A DNA stretch of 64,000 nt from Siphonodentalium dalli (GCA_032622095.1 CP136062.1:134619282-134683281), one strand, 5' to 3'; counted from the stretch's first letter, positions 12,047 through 24,425 are shown. Program-made: numbers and translations. Notes: generated from the letters alone by a model not told the origin.

Positions 12047-12788
12047 TATGTGTCATTCACGATAATGTATTAACTACCATTAAGGATTAATTCTGTTTCT
12101 AACGGGCATTTCGTCTCGTCATCTATGGCTCGACCAATACTTATCAGAAACAAAAGATCGCCTCAATACATGATAGTGTATGGACATACAATGGTAATAA
12201 CACATATTCACCAAGTTGCGCAAGTCTGAGGGCACGATCGGTGGATAAATGGATACGTATCTGATAATCTGAGAACTGTCATATTGTCGATCCGATGGAT
12301 GGAGTTGTCATTTCCCGATAAATGCGTTGTCAATTTTTTCATCAAAAATGAATTTTGAAAAGTGACAAATATGCTTTTGTTTTGTTTTGAGAGCAATATG
12401 GTTGCATTTATTATAGCTCAAAGTGGTGGAAGTCACCACGGGACCGGTTTGACACTCCTCATTGTTGCGAGAGATGCAAATACAGACAGAAAATAGGCGA
12501 CGGTTGACACATAAATCAATAGGAAAATCGGCGATTGCGATTTTGTATCGTTAGGTTCATATGATTTCAAACTTCAGATTCCGATGGGAATTTGACGAAT
12601 GATTTCTATGACATTCGTTTTACTAGAATAAATTGGTCGGAGCTAAGAAAAAATTCTACTTATCTTCTTGAGTATGACATTTCGTCTGCTTGGTATATAA
12701 AAAACGAAATCTCCACCGGGAACCGGACGCGTTTCCACCGGGAACCGGAATTATCTCCGATCTTTGGAAATTCGATTACTGAGTGTGA
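12047..12788 (-). repeat. right arm of large inverted repeat (~742 bp)
   Basis: Reverse-complement partner of 8841-9575. It ends outward in GATTACTGAGTGTGA at 12788, followed by TGC. The two TCCACCGGGAACCGGA motifs near 12710-12750 mirror those of the left arm. The arms enclose 2471 bp containing the zinc-finger exon, the 9686-9831 foldback and the 9992 ORF. Confidence 0.85.
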
Positions 12789-15433
12789 TGCTATAACGTC
12801 TGAAGTATACGCAGTTGTAAATAAATAAATACTTCTGTATTGGTGGGACGGATTAAACGCGATAAACAAAATGATAATCGCTCCGACCTGACAAAGTGAG
12901 CCACTACTTATATTACATGTGTAAGAATCATGTTTTGTGATGCCATTTGGATATACAATTTATGAGAATACGTGTAACACTTTGAGAGCAAGAGTATTCT
13001 CTATTCCCACCAAATATCCACAGAGCGTTTCACATCACTTTAACCCGGACAACGCCGGGTAACCCTGCCAGTGTTATTAATACAAAAATAGTTCAACGAA
13101 ATATCGCCGTATTATCACTTGATATCTGAGCGTTGATGGCTAGGTTCCTCGACTCGAATCAAATTGTTTTTACTCCGAAGCCGAAGAAGTAGTAATTTAG
13201 GGGTGACTAATCGGATTGAGTACCTTTAATAAGAATTTCCAATAACTATTAATATTGCAAGTGTTCGAAGTCCTATATAGTATATCTGATTTAAATTTTA
13301 ATTCCCCCACACAAATTCTAAATCAGATAGACACCAATTCGCTGACGTCCGCCTTGTTTTGTTTTTGTATTCTATTGTAGTTGTATTGTAGAGGCATGTA
13401 TATGTGATTCCCATGCCTCAATCAATTCATGCATTCTTTTGCCGTCCAAAATTATCCCACCACTCTGACTTTGATAATCAACTTGAACTTGAAAGACGCT
13501 GGACGCCATGATTTTGTGAAATAAAACATGTGATCGCCACATGATCATATTAATATTTGAATCTGATTGGCTACTTTGCATAAATCCCACGTCTCGATAG
13601 CAGAGAATCAAAATTATTTGATACCATGCGGGGCCGATCTTACTACAACATGTCGTGCGATTTTCCACCGAACATGTCTCCTAAGATTTGGCCCGAAACC
13701 GGTTCCCGATATAATTTGTCGAAAATGATATTTTATATCGCATCGTGCGCGGCGCTCTTTAGAAAATACAGACTGTGCATGTATAGTTGTTTTTCCCATG
13801 TAATGTGGTCCAGGCATTCATGCATACTGTATAAGTAAAGCCGCCAGACGACTATCTACATCGCGGTTCCTGGGACCAAAACCATACCAATGCATAATCA
13901 ATTCCCCAAGAGATCCTCAGTTCCATAGCAATTCCGTATCATGTCCAGATTTTGTAAATTTATTCTGTAATTAGGGTATGGAAGAAAATAGAATGACACG
14001 GACAGAATGTAATACAATCGCGGCCATGAAATGGCTGTCAAAACGGCCGCAACTCAAAGACATGCCACGACGAAACAACACACTGGACAACAATATGGGA
14101 GTGCACTGTCTATGGATAATATACAAGTCCGTTGTTCGATAACTTTAAAGGTACATATATCACTAAAATATATCAATCTCAATAATATATCGGTCGCTGC
14201 AACCCAAGGCACACACAATGATTTACGTCCTTAAAGTTTGGGTTTTCTGCTTTGCATACCTCCAACATTTGGGGGGGGATTAATGTTGGTTAAGCAACAG
14301 ACGAAGTTATGTTTCACCCCACAGTGTTACATTTCCTGGTCTATTCGATACATTAGCACCCATATCACCAATTCAAAGAGATTTGTTTTGTTCAGATTCC
14401 TTCAGTCCGTATATTACAAATCGACAATGCTATCACGCAATGTCCATTATTAGTTTGCAGTATATTTTTGTTTGAACATATCTTACCAATATCCCAACAT
14501 ATTAGTTCTGAATATCAGGTGATCATCGTTTAAAGCTGTTATTTGAGAGTTGCCCATTCGCTCACTGCTGTTACTTGTGATTGTGTGAAAAAACAGCTAT
14601 TATACAGAAGGGATACACAAGTTGATGCGGTTGCAGAAAACGTAGTACATATCGGGTATATGTGCCTTTGGTGAATATAATCAAATATGATGTCCAGGTA
14701 TAATCAGCCTCTGTCACAGAGTTTGCAGGCAATTTTGGTCATGTTTATAATTTATTGAAGATAGTCGATTGGTACTCCTTAGTGTTTTGATAAATTGCGT
14801 TCATAGTATACCACCATTCAGTCTTGTGATAAAATCAAAATATTCGTGTTTCATCACTTGATCGGAGCAGTCTATACCATTGTGAGAAACGGACACTAGG
14901 AACTACACATTTTGCCCAGTAATGTATGCTTATCTATCATATCGTTCTATAGCAGTGCATTTTGAGAGCTGTTGTATATTATACAAATAAATGATGATCT
15001 GCCACATTCGTGGGGCTGCTCTGAGTACATATACTTCTGTTTCTAGAAATGGTCACATATATAATTAATAATTACCTGTTAATTCCAATGCAACTGTTTA
15101 ATAACAAATCTATTACTCGATTGTAGAGGAAACAGCATAACTAAAATCGTGTTGTTTCTTGACTTATGGGTGCAAATATCCAGATTTAATCGCTGTGTGA
15201 CACCCTACTCTCACTTGCTCTCTCCCGAGATACATTATAGAGATAATTCGTGTCTCTGGTTACTAGTTTCTCTTATACTCTTAGTATAAGAGTTTCTCTT
15301 ATCATAATTGGAGTGCTTGTGTGACTAGCCTATAGGACTAGCTAATCATTCATTCGATTTTGACAACTTTGGCGGCCATTTTGGGACAGGCATTCTACAT
15401 TTAGGTCCGAATCGGCATCTCCAGTTTAGACCT
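12789..15433. other. gene-free stretch
   Basis: No convincing gene. A degraded dispersed repeat at 13155-13240 matches 530-640. CCCGGACAACGCCGGGTAA near 13042 resembles the short GC-rich ends of known invertebrate dispersed repeats. A 10-bp-stem hairpin lies at 15270-15292 (CTCTTATACT, loop CTT, AGTATAAGAG). The rest is AT-rich with chance open frames. Confidence 0.5.
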
Positions 15434-17277
15434 AGTTTAAACTACCAGTTTAAACTGGGTTTTAGTTGTAAAACCAAGTTTTTCTCCACCGCTGGGACGA
15501 CATAGATTTGGTTGATGGCGTTACCTGTGGGCCACACTTGTCCAATTGCAAGGATAGGAGGTTTGTCTGTTTATTATCGCTACTTGTCAATGCATTGTCC
15601 GGTCACGCGACCTGTTGTAGCTATATAATCTCCTAATCAGGGGAATAACCCGTGCGCTTTGCGAAATCACGACGAATGCACGGTCTGTTATATAGCGGTT
15701 AGATATTATCTAATATCATGGACGAACATGACTTTTGGAACTCAAAACTATCTCTTGAGGGCATGAGTGGGGCCCCGCCACAAATACCCCATAGAAACAC
15801 CACCACCCGGGGGTACAATCCGGACGGGTGAAAACGGGGTATGGACCATTTTTGAGAACGGGAAGGATTTCGGCGAATTTGACGCCATGAATGGGTGGCT
15901 CGCCCAAAATACCCGATAGAAACATCACCCCTCACCCGGGATAACAGGGGTATGGACCATTTTCGAGAACGGGAAGGATTTCGGCGAATTTGACGGCATG
16001 AATGGGTGGCTCGCCCAAAATACCCGATAGAAACATCACCCCTCACCCCGGGATAACAGGGGTATGGACCATTTTCGAGAACGGTAAGGATTTAGGCTAA
16101 TTAATTTGGCAAAAGGAGTGGGTGGCACGATCAAAATACACCATAGAACCACCCCTACCCACCCCTCACTGGGGGGGGGGGTGCCACCCGAGGAGGTGGA
16201 AATTGGGTACGCCCAAATACCGAATAGAAAAACCTCAACCCTCACCCCCGGGGAAGGGTACCTCAAATAACCCATATAAACACCCCTCACATCCGGGCGG
16301 GGTGGGGTGGGTTACCACCCGAGGGGTGCAGATGGGATATGAACAGTTCGAGAACGGTAAGGATTTCGGTCAATTTGACGACAGGGGTGTGTGGCCCGCT
16401 CCAAATATTCCATATAGACACCATACCCTCATCCCTGGAGGGCACCCACACTGCTGACGTCAAATTGACCGAAATCCTTACCGTTCTCGAAAATGGTCCA
16501 TACCCCATTTTCACCTCCTGGGGTGGTTCCCCCGGCGTTCAGGGGTGGGCTGTTTCTATGGGACATTTGAGCGGGCCATCCACCCATGCCGTCAATTGGC
16601 CGAAATCCTTACCAGTCTCGAAAGTGGTCAATATCACACGTTCACCCCTCGGTGCTACCCCCCCCCCCCCCAGATGTGAGGGGTGGGGTGTTTCTATGGG
16701 TTATTTGGGGCGAGCCACCCACCCATACCATCAAATTGGCCGAAATCCTTACAGTTCTCCAAAATAGTCCATACTCCACCCCCTCAGTGTGGCCGTTACC
16801 CTCCCCTGGGTGAAGGCTCGGTGTCTTTGATGGGTATTTGGGCGGGCCACCAACCCATGCGTCAAATTGACCGAAAGAGACCTTTTTGTGAATAAGGAAT
16901 CAGTTTCAAAAGTCATGTTCGTGTCTAACGTGTCAATCTGATCAGTCCGATCCCGCCATGCTCTCAGCCGCCAAACCGACATCCGAACGAGCGAATTGCA
17001 AACAGACATATATAGCAAGAAATCATCCATCACACTGTCACATATTTTGTTAGAATTTATCTCATAAGTACCGACATCGCCTCCCCGAATTCCACTAAGA
17101 CTCTCCTGCATGTACATTGAGTGACAAACGCCCGCGCATAAACGCCTCCCCCAATTCAAAATAAACACTCCCATATACGCGAAGAAACAACATCAATACT
17201 GGGCGGAAAAAATCGGCCGAATAATTAAACCCAAAAAACTAGGTTTTAGTAAAACCTGGGGTAGGGTGGTTTAACTT
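15434..17277. repeat. TIR-like bracket around a minisatellite
   Basis: The left edge (15434-15485) carries AGTTTAAACT palindromes, then GGGTTTTAGTTGTAAAACC and AGTTTTT. The right edge (17231-17277) in reverse complement reads AGTTAAACC, then CAGGTTTTACTAAAACC and AGTTTTTTGG. The two edges are imperfect inverted copies enclosing the array at 15830-16880. This may be a mobile element of about 1.85 kb carrying the minisatellite, though the arms are short and diverged. Confidence 0.45.
15830..16880. repeat. minisatellite array with internal polarity switch
   Basis: The monomer contains GGTATGGACCATTTTCGAGA, a GGTAAGGATTTCGGC..AATTTGACGGCATG block and GGGTGGCTCGCCCAAAATAC. In the left half it reads forward at about 111-bp spacing (15840, 15951, 16063), then with longer spacing. 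From about 16446 the same motifs appear as reverse complement. A 33-bp perfect inverted pair (16348-16380 and 16458-16490) marks the switch. It is the same sequence family as the 47521-53430 array. Open frames inside are repeat artefacts. Confidence 0.85.
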
Positions 17278-17751
17278 TGATGTTTTTTCAAAGTATATTT
17301 AAAGGTATATTTTCGAGACGAGTCGTATGGTACGTATAAATCATATACTGATGATTATATAGCCAATTCACCACTAACAATTAGTAATATTACCATATCT
17401 TTATCACGTCAATAAAACCTAGTTTCAATTGAGATCGAATTCCACAAACTTAAACTATAATAATTTCCTATTTCTATATTTCGCTGCAATTTTTATTCCG
17501 CTATTTCGATGTATTTCCTATTTCGCTTTTCCATTGTATTTCATATTTCGATAATTCGCTATATTTGACATATTATGGGAAATGGGATTATATGATATCC
17601 AATATTCTAAAATTCAATCGAACATCTCGTGCCACCTGTGGTATCGATTACATGCCAATTGCCATGTGATCGTGAATCCCGATTACATATTGTTTGCTAG
17701 ATAATCCTTGGCGTATTGGCTGCGAAATCCGATACTAGAGTGGCCGAAATC

Positions 17752-17874
17752 GTTATGTTGGGATATCAGATTTTATGAAACTCCTTTCATAAATTTGATT
17801 CACAACTCGTCTACTACTCGATGTGAATCAAATTTATCAGACTCGTTTCATAAAATCGTACATCCCAACATAAC
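17752..17874. repeat. ~123-bp hairpin with ~52-bp arms
   Basis: The left arm starts GTTATGTTGGGAT and contains TTTTATGAAAC and AAATTTGATTCACA. The right arm from 17821 repeats these in inverse order and ends ATCCCAACATAAC. Only a few mismatches separate the arms, and the loop is about 15 nt. This is typical of a foldback element or a strong cruciform. Confidence 0.8.
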
Positions 17875-17909
17875 TCGTTGGAGATCCTCTACTCGTATAT
17901 ATGGTAGCC

Positions 17910-18065
17910 AGCTAGGCGCGGACCGCCTCTCGGTAGGTGCACCGCGCCTCGAGCGAAGGCGCGCGGCGCCTCTCGCTGATTATCATCGCGCCGATCCGCG
18001 GAGCGGTCTTCGGACCTTCGTTCGTCGTCCGTTGCTTCTACTAATTACGTCCGCGCGTTCGGTTT
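17910..18065. other. GC- and CpG-rich patch
   Basis: About 150 bp immediately after the hairpin are much richer in G+C and CpG than the flanks, with runs such as GGCGCGGACCGCC, CGAAGGCGCGCGGCGCC and CGCGCCGATCCGCGGAGCGG. Partial self-complementarity is present (GGACCGCC against GGAGCGGTC). It could be part of a transposon end, a small CpG island or a decayed structured element. No ribosomal or tRNA gene is recognised. Confidence 0.5.
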
Positions 18066-18097
18066 GATTGAATTATCGAAACTAAATGTAGCTTTAA

Positions 18098-18396
18098 CCC
18101 TTTCAGTGCCAAGTCCGATGTTTGCATCAACCCATATTTCCTTGATCATTTTTCAAATTTACTGATTATAATAATGTGATACATTGATGGAATGAGCTCT
18201 TAGTTGTATACGTATACGTTTACATCGAGGTAGGTCGCTACTTTCACCCTTTCAGTGCCAAGTCCGATGTTTGTATCAACCCATATATATTTCCTTGATC
18301 ATTTTTCAAATTTATTGATTATAATAATGTGATACATTGATGGAGTGAGCTCTTAGTTGTATACGTATACGTTTACATCGAGGTAGGTCGCTACTT
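18098..18396 (+). repeat. 149-bp tandem duplication (2 copies)
   Basis: CCCTTTCAGTGCCAAGTCCG begins copies at 18098 and 18247. Each runs through a TATACGTATACG motif to GAGGTAGGTCGCTACTTTC with only a few differences. A small duplication (CTTACA(T/C)CAGAGGAT) follows. This is a recent local tandem duplication. Confidence 0.85.
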
Positions 18397-18439
18397 TCTT
18401 ACATCAGAGGATACGTTCTTACACCAGAGGATGCAAAAA

Positions 18440-21400
18440 GGCAAATACGTACTTAGCGTGATTAGTTATATACCAGCTATAAAATACGATTTGTATAGGC
18501 ACATGCATGGTACACTTGAAGAGACACGGAAGTGACTGGAATTGGAATTCATTAGAATTTTTAAATTCTTCCGACTTGATCATCACTCTACATGCACATG
18601 TCTGATATGGCTATAATCCAATTCAAGGCAATCAGGGTTTACTAATGTAACTCTGCGCTTTATTTTCTATGTCAAGAAATATACCTAAATCGAGAGCGTT
18701 TCACCACACGGATAAAGACAATAAAGAGCGTTGTGTGATATTTTTTTTCGAAATAACCAACATTGGTTTCAGTCCGATATAACAATGTATAAGGCAATCA
18801 GGCTTCTCTTATCAGTTGCAGTATATCTTATTATCTCTGTTACTAGTAGTGTTAGCACAACAAAAAGAGTTATCAATAAAGAGTGTTTTGTCATATATAA
18901 AATTGATATGTATTAACCATCAACCTTCAGTGCGGTGTAACATAGTGCATGATTTTGGTCTCTTTCTTGTATCTGAATAATTGCCTTTGATGCGATGCGA
19001 TGTGTGATTTAAAATGAGATATTGGCATAGTGTGCCATCGCCTTAGTACTATCTTATCATGGGAAATAAAATATGCTGCCAAAATTAAATAAATCCTTCA
19101 TAGTCATGTCAAGTCTGTATAATAAACTATAATTATGTACTTTCTGTGTCCAATTACTCAACATATATCATGAACCGAGGGTTTTTATAAATAACAGTGT
19201 ATGTATGAAACATTCAATAACGTATATATATTTTTTTATTTTTTTTAAAACTAGTAATGGCTGCGCTGGTATTTGCTAAATAACATTAATAGCTAAATTG
19301 TTGATAGTCGATTTGCAACAGCTAAAACAAACAGTATTAACTTATTTGTATTGTGCTTCTGAATGCTTCATACACATTATAGCGTTTCTTGCATATGTTC
19401 AGATTATCCGAACACCGCAATAATGACAACTTTAAAACTGATTAATGGTATCTTTTCGTAACAGCATCAGTTTTCCGTAACATCGCATAGCAGTTAATCA
19501 TTATCCATCAGCACCATATCACATTAGCAGGACAACTTGACTAGGGTGTGTTCCTAAATTTCCACCGCGGATCGATTCGGTCATGCGTTGATGGTTCTTC
19601 GTCAGTTCGCGTCAATTGATTTATCAAGACGGGTCAAACGTGCTTAAAGTGACTGTTAACGTGTGTCTCTCAATGCATGTATGTATAATCGAGTTTGGTC
19701 ACTATGTTCTGACATCTGATGATATAACAGGCCGTTAAATACACAGCTGGATTAAACTTTTATACCAGCTATAAATATCAACTGTATTGATATAGTATAC
19801 ACGTGCATGGCAAACACAAGTATTCAGATTATAGTCTTATAAATCATTATTACAATAACAAATGTAACATTTTTTACCTATATCGTTTATTCTGTAAACA
19901 ATCTTGGTACTAAGAACAAATTATCTTGAGCCATATGTACAAGCCAAATGTAGTGAAATTAGCCGCATTTTTCAAAACACAATGCGAGAAAACATTGCGA
20001 AATGCTCAACTTCATACTAATCATATTAAATATAGTAATTAAATCATGTGCCCAAACGTCTTCGACGACGTTCCGAAACATCCAAATGCTTGGTCTGAAA
20101 TAACAATTGCCGAAACCCCAGGTGCCGAAACATCCTGAAAACTAGGTGCCGAAACGTCCATGTGCCGAAATGTCCTGCACCCGGAAAAGTTACACCATGA
20201 CGTTGTTCATCAATATTCGTTGAATGAAATCATACGAATGTAATGAACATTATGGAATTGACATGTCTTCTCCATATATATAGTATATCAGTCGCATCGC
20301 TCACCAAGCGTCAACAAATATATTGGTTAAATTCCGTAAAAATTTTCACGCTCCCCACTCGGCATGCATGGTATAATTATTTTCACTTTGGTGTTGGTAT
20401 AGTTTATACTACGTGTAGCAGACAATAAAGACTACTCGGAAATACGTTTGGTCTAATTTATAATCTAAATTATAATTGGGATCCATTCTTTCGATGAACC
20501 GTTGTGGACGAAGTGTAATTATTGATAATCAATATAGGTTATGTGAATCCGATTTGGTCTTAGGCACGTACCGACATGATGTGGGTTGTCACACTCCGAA
20601 CGAGGACCATAATTTGCATAGTTAGAAATTTCATGACTCAAATTTCAATAGTTGGAAATTAAAAGTAACAAGTGAATCGAATGATCTAAGTGTTTCAATT
20701 TCCGACTTCAAGTTCAGACTTCTATGTTTTACCGAACATTGCGTCATGGTCACTAGTCTATTAGTAATGCCAAACCTCCATATCTTTCTGATAACAGCTT
20801 TAACGATATAACATTCAGCATGCATAATTGTTACCATCATATATTGTTACTTCTTGGAATTTGAATACGTGTAACTCGTATTCGCTCATCAGCCATATTC
20901 TGATTAATAGCATGTATAATGTGCATGTTCTGCACGCAGACTGTGACGCAGTATACTCGAGACATAACATATGGATCAATGCTATGTCATGATTGTCATT
21001 CGTGTCTTTATTTACACAGTCCATGCTCTTAAACAGATTGTATGGAAACCCAAATTATGAAGCCAATATTGAAATATTGCATTACTCAAAACCAAATGCT
21101 ATATAGTTGGATATTTGATTAGACAAAAATCCTATATATTTGGAAATGTTATTAGACCAAATTCTGCGTAGTTGGAAATTGTATGGTCTCACCCACGGTT
21201 GGATCCCTTTGGAACGTCCCTATTTGGCGGGAATACCAGGTAATATATAAACCAATTTTGATTTAAAAAACAAAAGCCAGTTACCCCAATGTGAGTGGTT
21301 TAGCTTTGTTATTTAATTACGCTAACGTATGGACATATTACCATATTTATTCTTGTCGACCACGTCCATCGATAACTTATATAGTGCGTAGAAATAACCA

Positions 21401-21815
21401 CACGGAACATGGTGCTGTTATCCCTTACACGAACAAGTACCCTTATGATTTTTGCGATGCTTGATTAATCTGCAAGGCCAGTGTCTAGTTGAAACATTCA
21501 AAAACATATATTCTTGAACTTTATTAACGCATGCCATACTACTAGTGTTCGCGCTGCCACTTGCCAAATTTGCTAATGGCAAAAATAATTCAAATTTGGC
21601 AAAAAATAATTTCATTTGGCAAATCACTTTTTAATTCCTCTAGAAAAATTTAAAACAATATTGGTCAATCAACACCATTCATTTCAGGAAACGTACAATA
21701 TAATTATATTAGTGGTGTTGTATATGGTTTACGAAAAGTGAACACCTCTATTAAGATGAAGTTAAGCTGATAGCATTAATATCGATTGGTGGTGGGATTT
21801 AGTGTGGAGGTGTTT
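18440..21815. other. gene-free stretch with short repeats
   Basis: No gene is supported. A short minisatellite of GTGCCGAAAC(A/G)TCC units lies at about 20060-20165. Fragments sharing ATACCAGCTATAAA and a downstream CATGCATGG occur near 18471 and 19763. A run of TTTGGCAAAA-type units lies at 21560-21630, and a related, apparently inverted stretch at 22325-22400 lies beyond the SINE. Confidence 0.5.
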
Positions 21816-22119
21816 ACATAGCAAACCGGGGCCCCGGTGGTCCAGTCGGTAGAGTTCCAGCTGCATTACGCCGCCACAGACCGTCCAGCGCCGACGAAGC
21901 TGGTTCTAACTCCGTCATATAGAGGGTGACCGGAATCGTGTACCTGGGCAAGGTTGTCAGTTGCTTTCCGGTGTCTGTGGTTTCTACACGCAGTGGAACG
22001 ATTTCCCGGTGAAATTAAGGCTCTGTGTGGTCTTTCCTCCACCCGTAAAATTGACAACGTCGTTTGTGGCCTAGCGCTAGAACGACTATTAACCCTAACA
22101 AACAAACAAACATAGCAAA
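21816..22119 (+). mobile_element. tRNA-derived SINE with perfect target-site duplication
   Basis: The element (21826-22109) starts with a tRNA-like head. An A-box-like TGGTCCAGTCGGTAGAG lies near 21838 and a B-box-like GGTTCTAACTCC near 21903, the internal RNA polymerase III promoter arrangement. A tRNA-unrelated body of about 170 bp follows, then a simple AAACAAACAAAC tail. It is flanked by a perfect 10-bp direct repeat, ACATAGCAAA, at 21816-21825 and 22110-22119, the hallmark of LINE-driven retroposition. It encodes no protein; open frames across it are meaningless. Confidence 0.92.
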
Positions 22120-22959
22120 TCCTCTTGTGATGCACCCTTCTGATAAGGCAACCCTTCTATCGTGTTATTGTTTGATTATTGGTGTATTATGTGGTGATAA
22201 ACTAGAGATGCGAATATAATTATTAACTACTCGCTTTTCTATCGATATCAAACGTTGTTCAAACCGCGAGTGTCAGAACATAAGACTCAAAGTTGCAGAA
22301 AATGATACTTACAAGGATAGTATTTGGCAAATTTTTAAATAATTTGGCAAACAAAAATTTCTTTTGGCGAATTATATGGCAAAGTAAATTTTGGTCCAGC
22401 GCGGACCCTGCAAACTACAAAACGTTAGAGCAGATTAGAAATTTACTCCTCCTTAAAGTCAGATAAACGCGTGAAACCAGATCCAGACCAGCGACCATAA
22501 ATCGACCAACTTAGATTCCAATAATGGGGACAAGTACCGATAAGCAACCAATAAGTTTACATGTCCAATAAGTTTACCTTTCTTTGACTGAAAGCAGGCA
22601 CAATGTACCAGGGACAAACAATATCCGCATAGCGTAAGTGCTGTCGACATCCAAATTGGTATATGTACTCGTGTGTATACAGCAATAAAATGTGTCTAAA
22701 ATACTCCGTGTATCGGAGTTGAACATCAGCGTGAGTTTTCTAACAAACTTTAAAATGGACGTATCCATAACCAACGAACGTCTCTTGGTTGTGTAACATC
22801 AAATCAATTACCCCAAATCAAATTATATATTCGGTGTGGGCGCGTGATATCATGGCATCAAAGCCACATGGCGGCCCCAATCGTAATTCAAAGTAATTTG
22901 TCAGTTCTGTTAGGTCAGCATATGACATTTTGGTACGTGCTTTGAATAGATAAGTGATG

Positions 22960-23340
22960 TTACTTGGCACATGGCGGTTTGTGATTCAAAATACAGCTAA
23001 TAATGTTCACTTTCGAAATTTTACCGGTACCGAAATAGGTCGATACATACATGTACACTCTGCCGTTAAATGAGCATGCCGAGTTCCCAAAAAAGACATA
23101 TTGATGTAATGTAAAATACAACTTTAAACACGGTGTTTGGGTCCCAAACAAAAACAGAAAATTCCACGAGGTGGTTTAGAAAAGAGCGTTCAGTATTAGT
23201 CTATTCTAGATATCGCAGACATGAAGAACGTTTTTTCTTCACTTTTATGTATGTGAAAAGTAGAACATAGCTGTAAAACTGCTGTAGCCATGGCATGTAT
23301 TGCCACAGATCACGAAGCTGACATATCAACACACCATAAA
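22960..23340 (+). repeat. dispersed repeat with AAAGAGCG motif, copy
   Basis: One of several related copies. Shared landmarks in order: GGCGGTTTG, TTTACCGGTACCGAAATAGG, CACGGTGTTTGGGTCCC, AAAAGAGCGTTC..TTAGTCTATTC, then GCTGTAGCCATGG and a GAAGC..TATATCAACA tail. Other forward copies start near 23640, 24715, 27150 and 27780; reverse copies lie in the 1456-bp units after 30540. The copies are diverged and non-coding. Confidence 0.7.
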
Positions 23341-23639
23341 AACGATGGCCAGACTAAATACATAATATACACATTGTAATGAATCTCTCTTGGTCTAGAT
23401 ATATATAAGAGTATAAATTCAGTGTGAAAGTTTGTCTATCTATCTGTCTATCTGCCCGGATTTTCTCCCTATACCGATTTCAATTACATTTGGTGTGGTG
23501 ACTCGGGGTACCCTAGCGGATGTTATCACGGTGTTAGATTTAATTAACAAATTATAAAATAAATAATAAGTGAATGGAGCAGAGCTCAATTTAAAAAAAA
23601 CAAAAGTGTTTTAAATAAAATATACATATTTTTTTTATC

Positions 23640-23958
23640 TCAAGACACATGGCGGTTTGCACTCATAAATACATCTAATAAATAATCACTTTTTAATTGT
23701 TACCGATAACGAACTGGTTTGTACTTACACGAACAACCTTTCTGCGGGCATTATATGTGTCGGGAAGAAGCATTTAATTCATACAAAATTTAACGTTTAA
23801 CACGCGGTGTTTGTTCATAAGAAAGAGCGTTTATTAAAATGAAAACGTTTATCAAATGGCTGTGACCATTGATATTATTTTTCAGAGCTAGCATATGAAG
23901 CCGGTATATGGTTCGTTTTATTTGTCAATATATCGTATACCTCATTCCAAATTACGCC
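23640..23958 (+). repeat. dispersed repeat with AAAGAGCG motif, copy
   Basis: Contains CATGGCGGTTTGCACTCATAA, GTTACCGATAACG, AACACGCGGTGTTTG and AAAGAGCGTTTATTA, then GCATATGAAGCCGGTATATG. Its tail overlaps the C-terminal codons of a minus-strand open frame at 23875-24333, so the last 25 or so residues of that frame derive from the repeat. Confidence 0.65.
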
Positions 23959-23959
23959 G

Positions 23960-24333
23960 AGGCGTATAGTTTTTGAGTCTGTCATGGTCATTATTTGTTT
24001 AAATAATCTCTCATTGGGGATGTTTAACATGATATGTTCTCGTAAAATAGGGCGCGCTCGTCTGACAGAGAAATACAGTGTATAAAAAATGTCGAGGTCA
24101 AAGTACCGCCCGCTTAGTATGTTGAAATATGCCAAATAGTAATTGCCGGAAAGAATCTGGAACCCATTCATTAATGGCAAGCACGTGTCCGTATGTTGTA
24201 GCGAAGTCTTTTTCCTGCGAACGATGGATAAACGGCATCCCCCACTGTGTGGTGTCATCATCCGAGTCTTTAATGATAATATGTCATTCGTGACCACATT
24301 GTCACATAACACATGAGCGCATATATAGTACAT
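23960..24333 (-). CDS. unrecognised coding-like block (possible exon)
   Basis: The minus-strand frame is open from an ATG at 24333 to a stop at 23875. The unique part (about 24300-23960) has a protein-like composition: mixed hydrophobic and charged residues, little low complexity, segments such as LPLMNGFQILSGNYYLAYFN and VRRARPILREHIMLNIPNE. The terminal codons lie in a dispersed repeat. I recognise no family. A second block in another minus-strand frame lies just upstream at 24426-24670, so the two may be exons or a frameshifted gene. Relics of a mobile element or an endogenous virus are also possible. Function is unknown. Confidence 0.4.
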
Positions 24334-24425
24334 TACATAAACATGATATGTGAATTAAACATATGAACATACAAACATATAAACAGGAAATACACATAGA
24401 TAAATGTAGTTTGTATAACACATAC

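Noticed and set aside
21866-22135. 89-codon minus-strand frame
   Set aside because: It lies inside the SINE, opposite its transcription direction.
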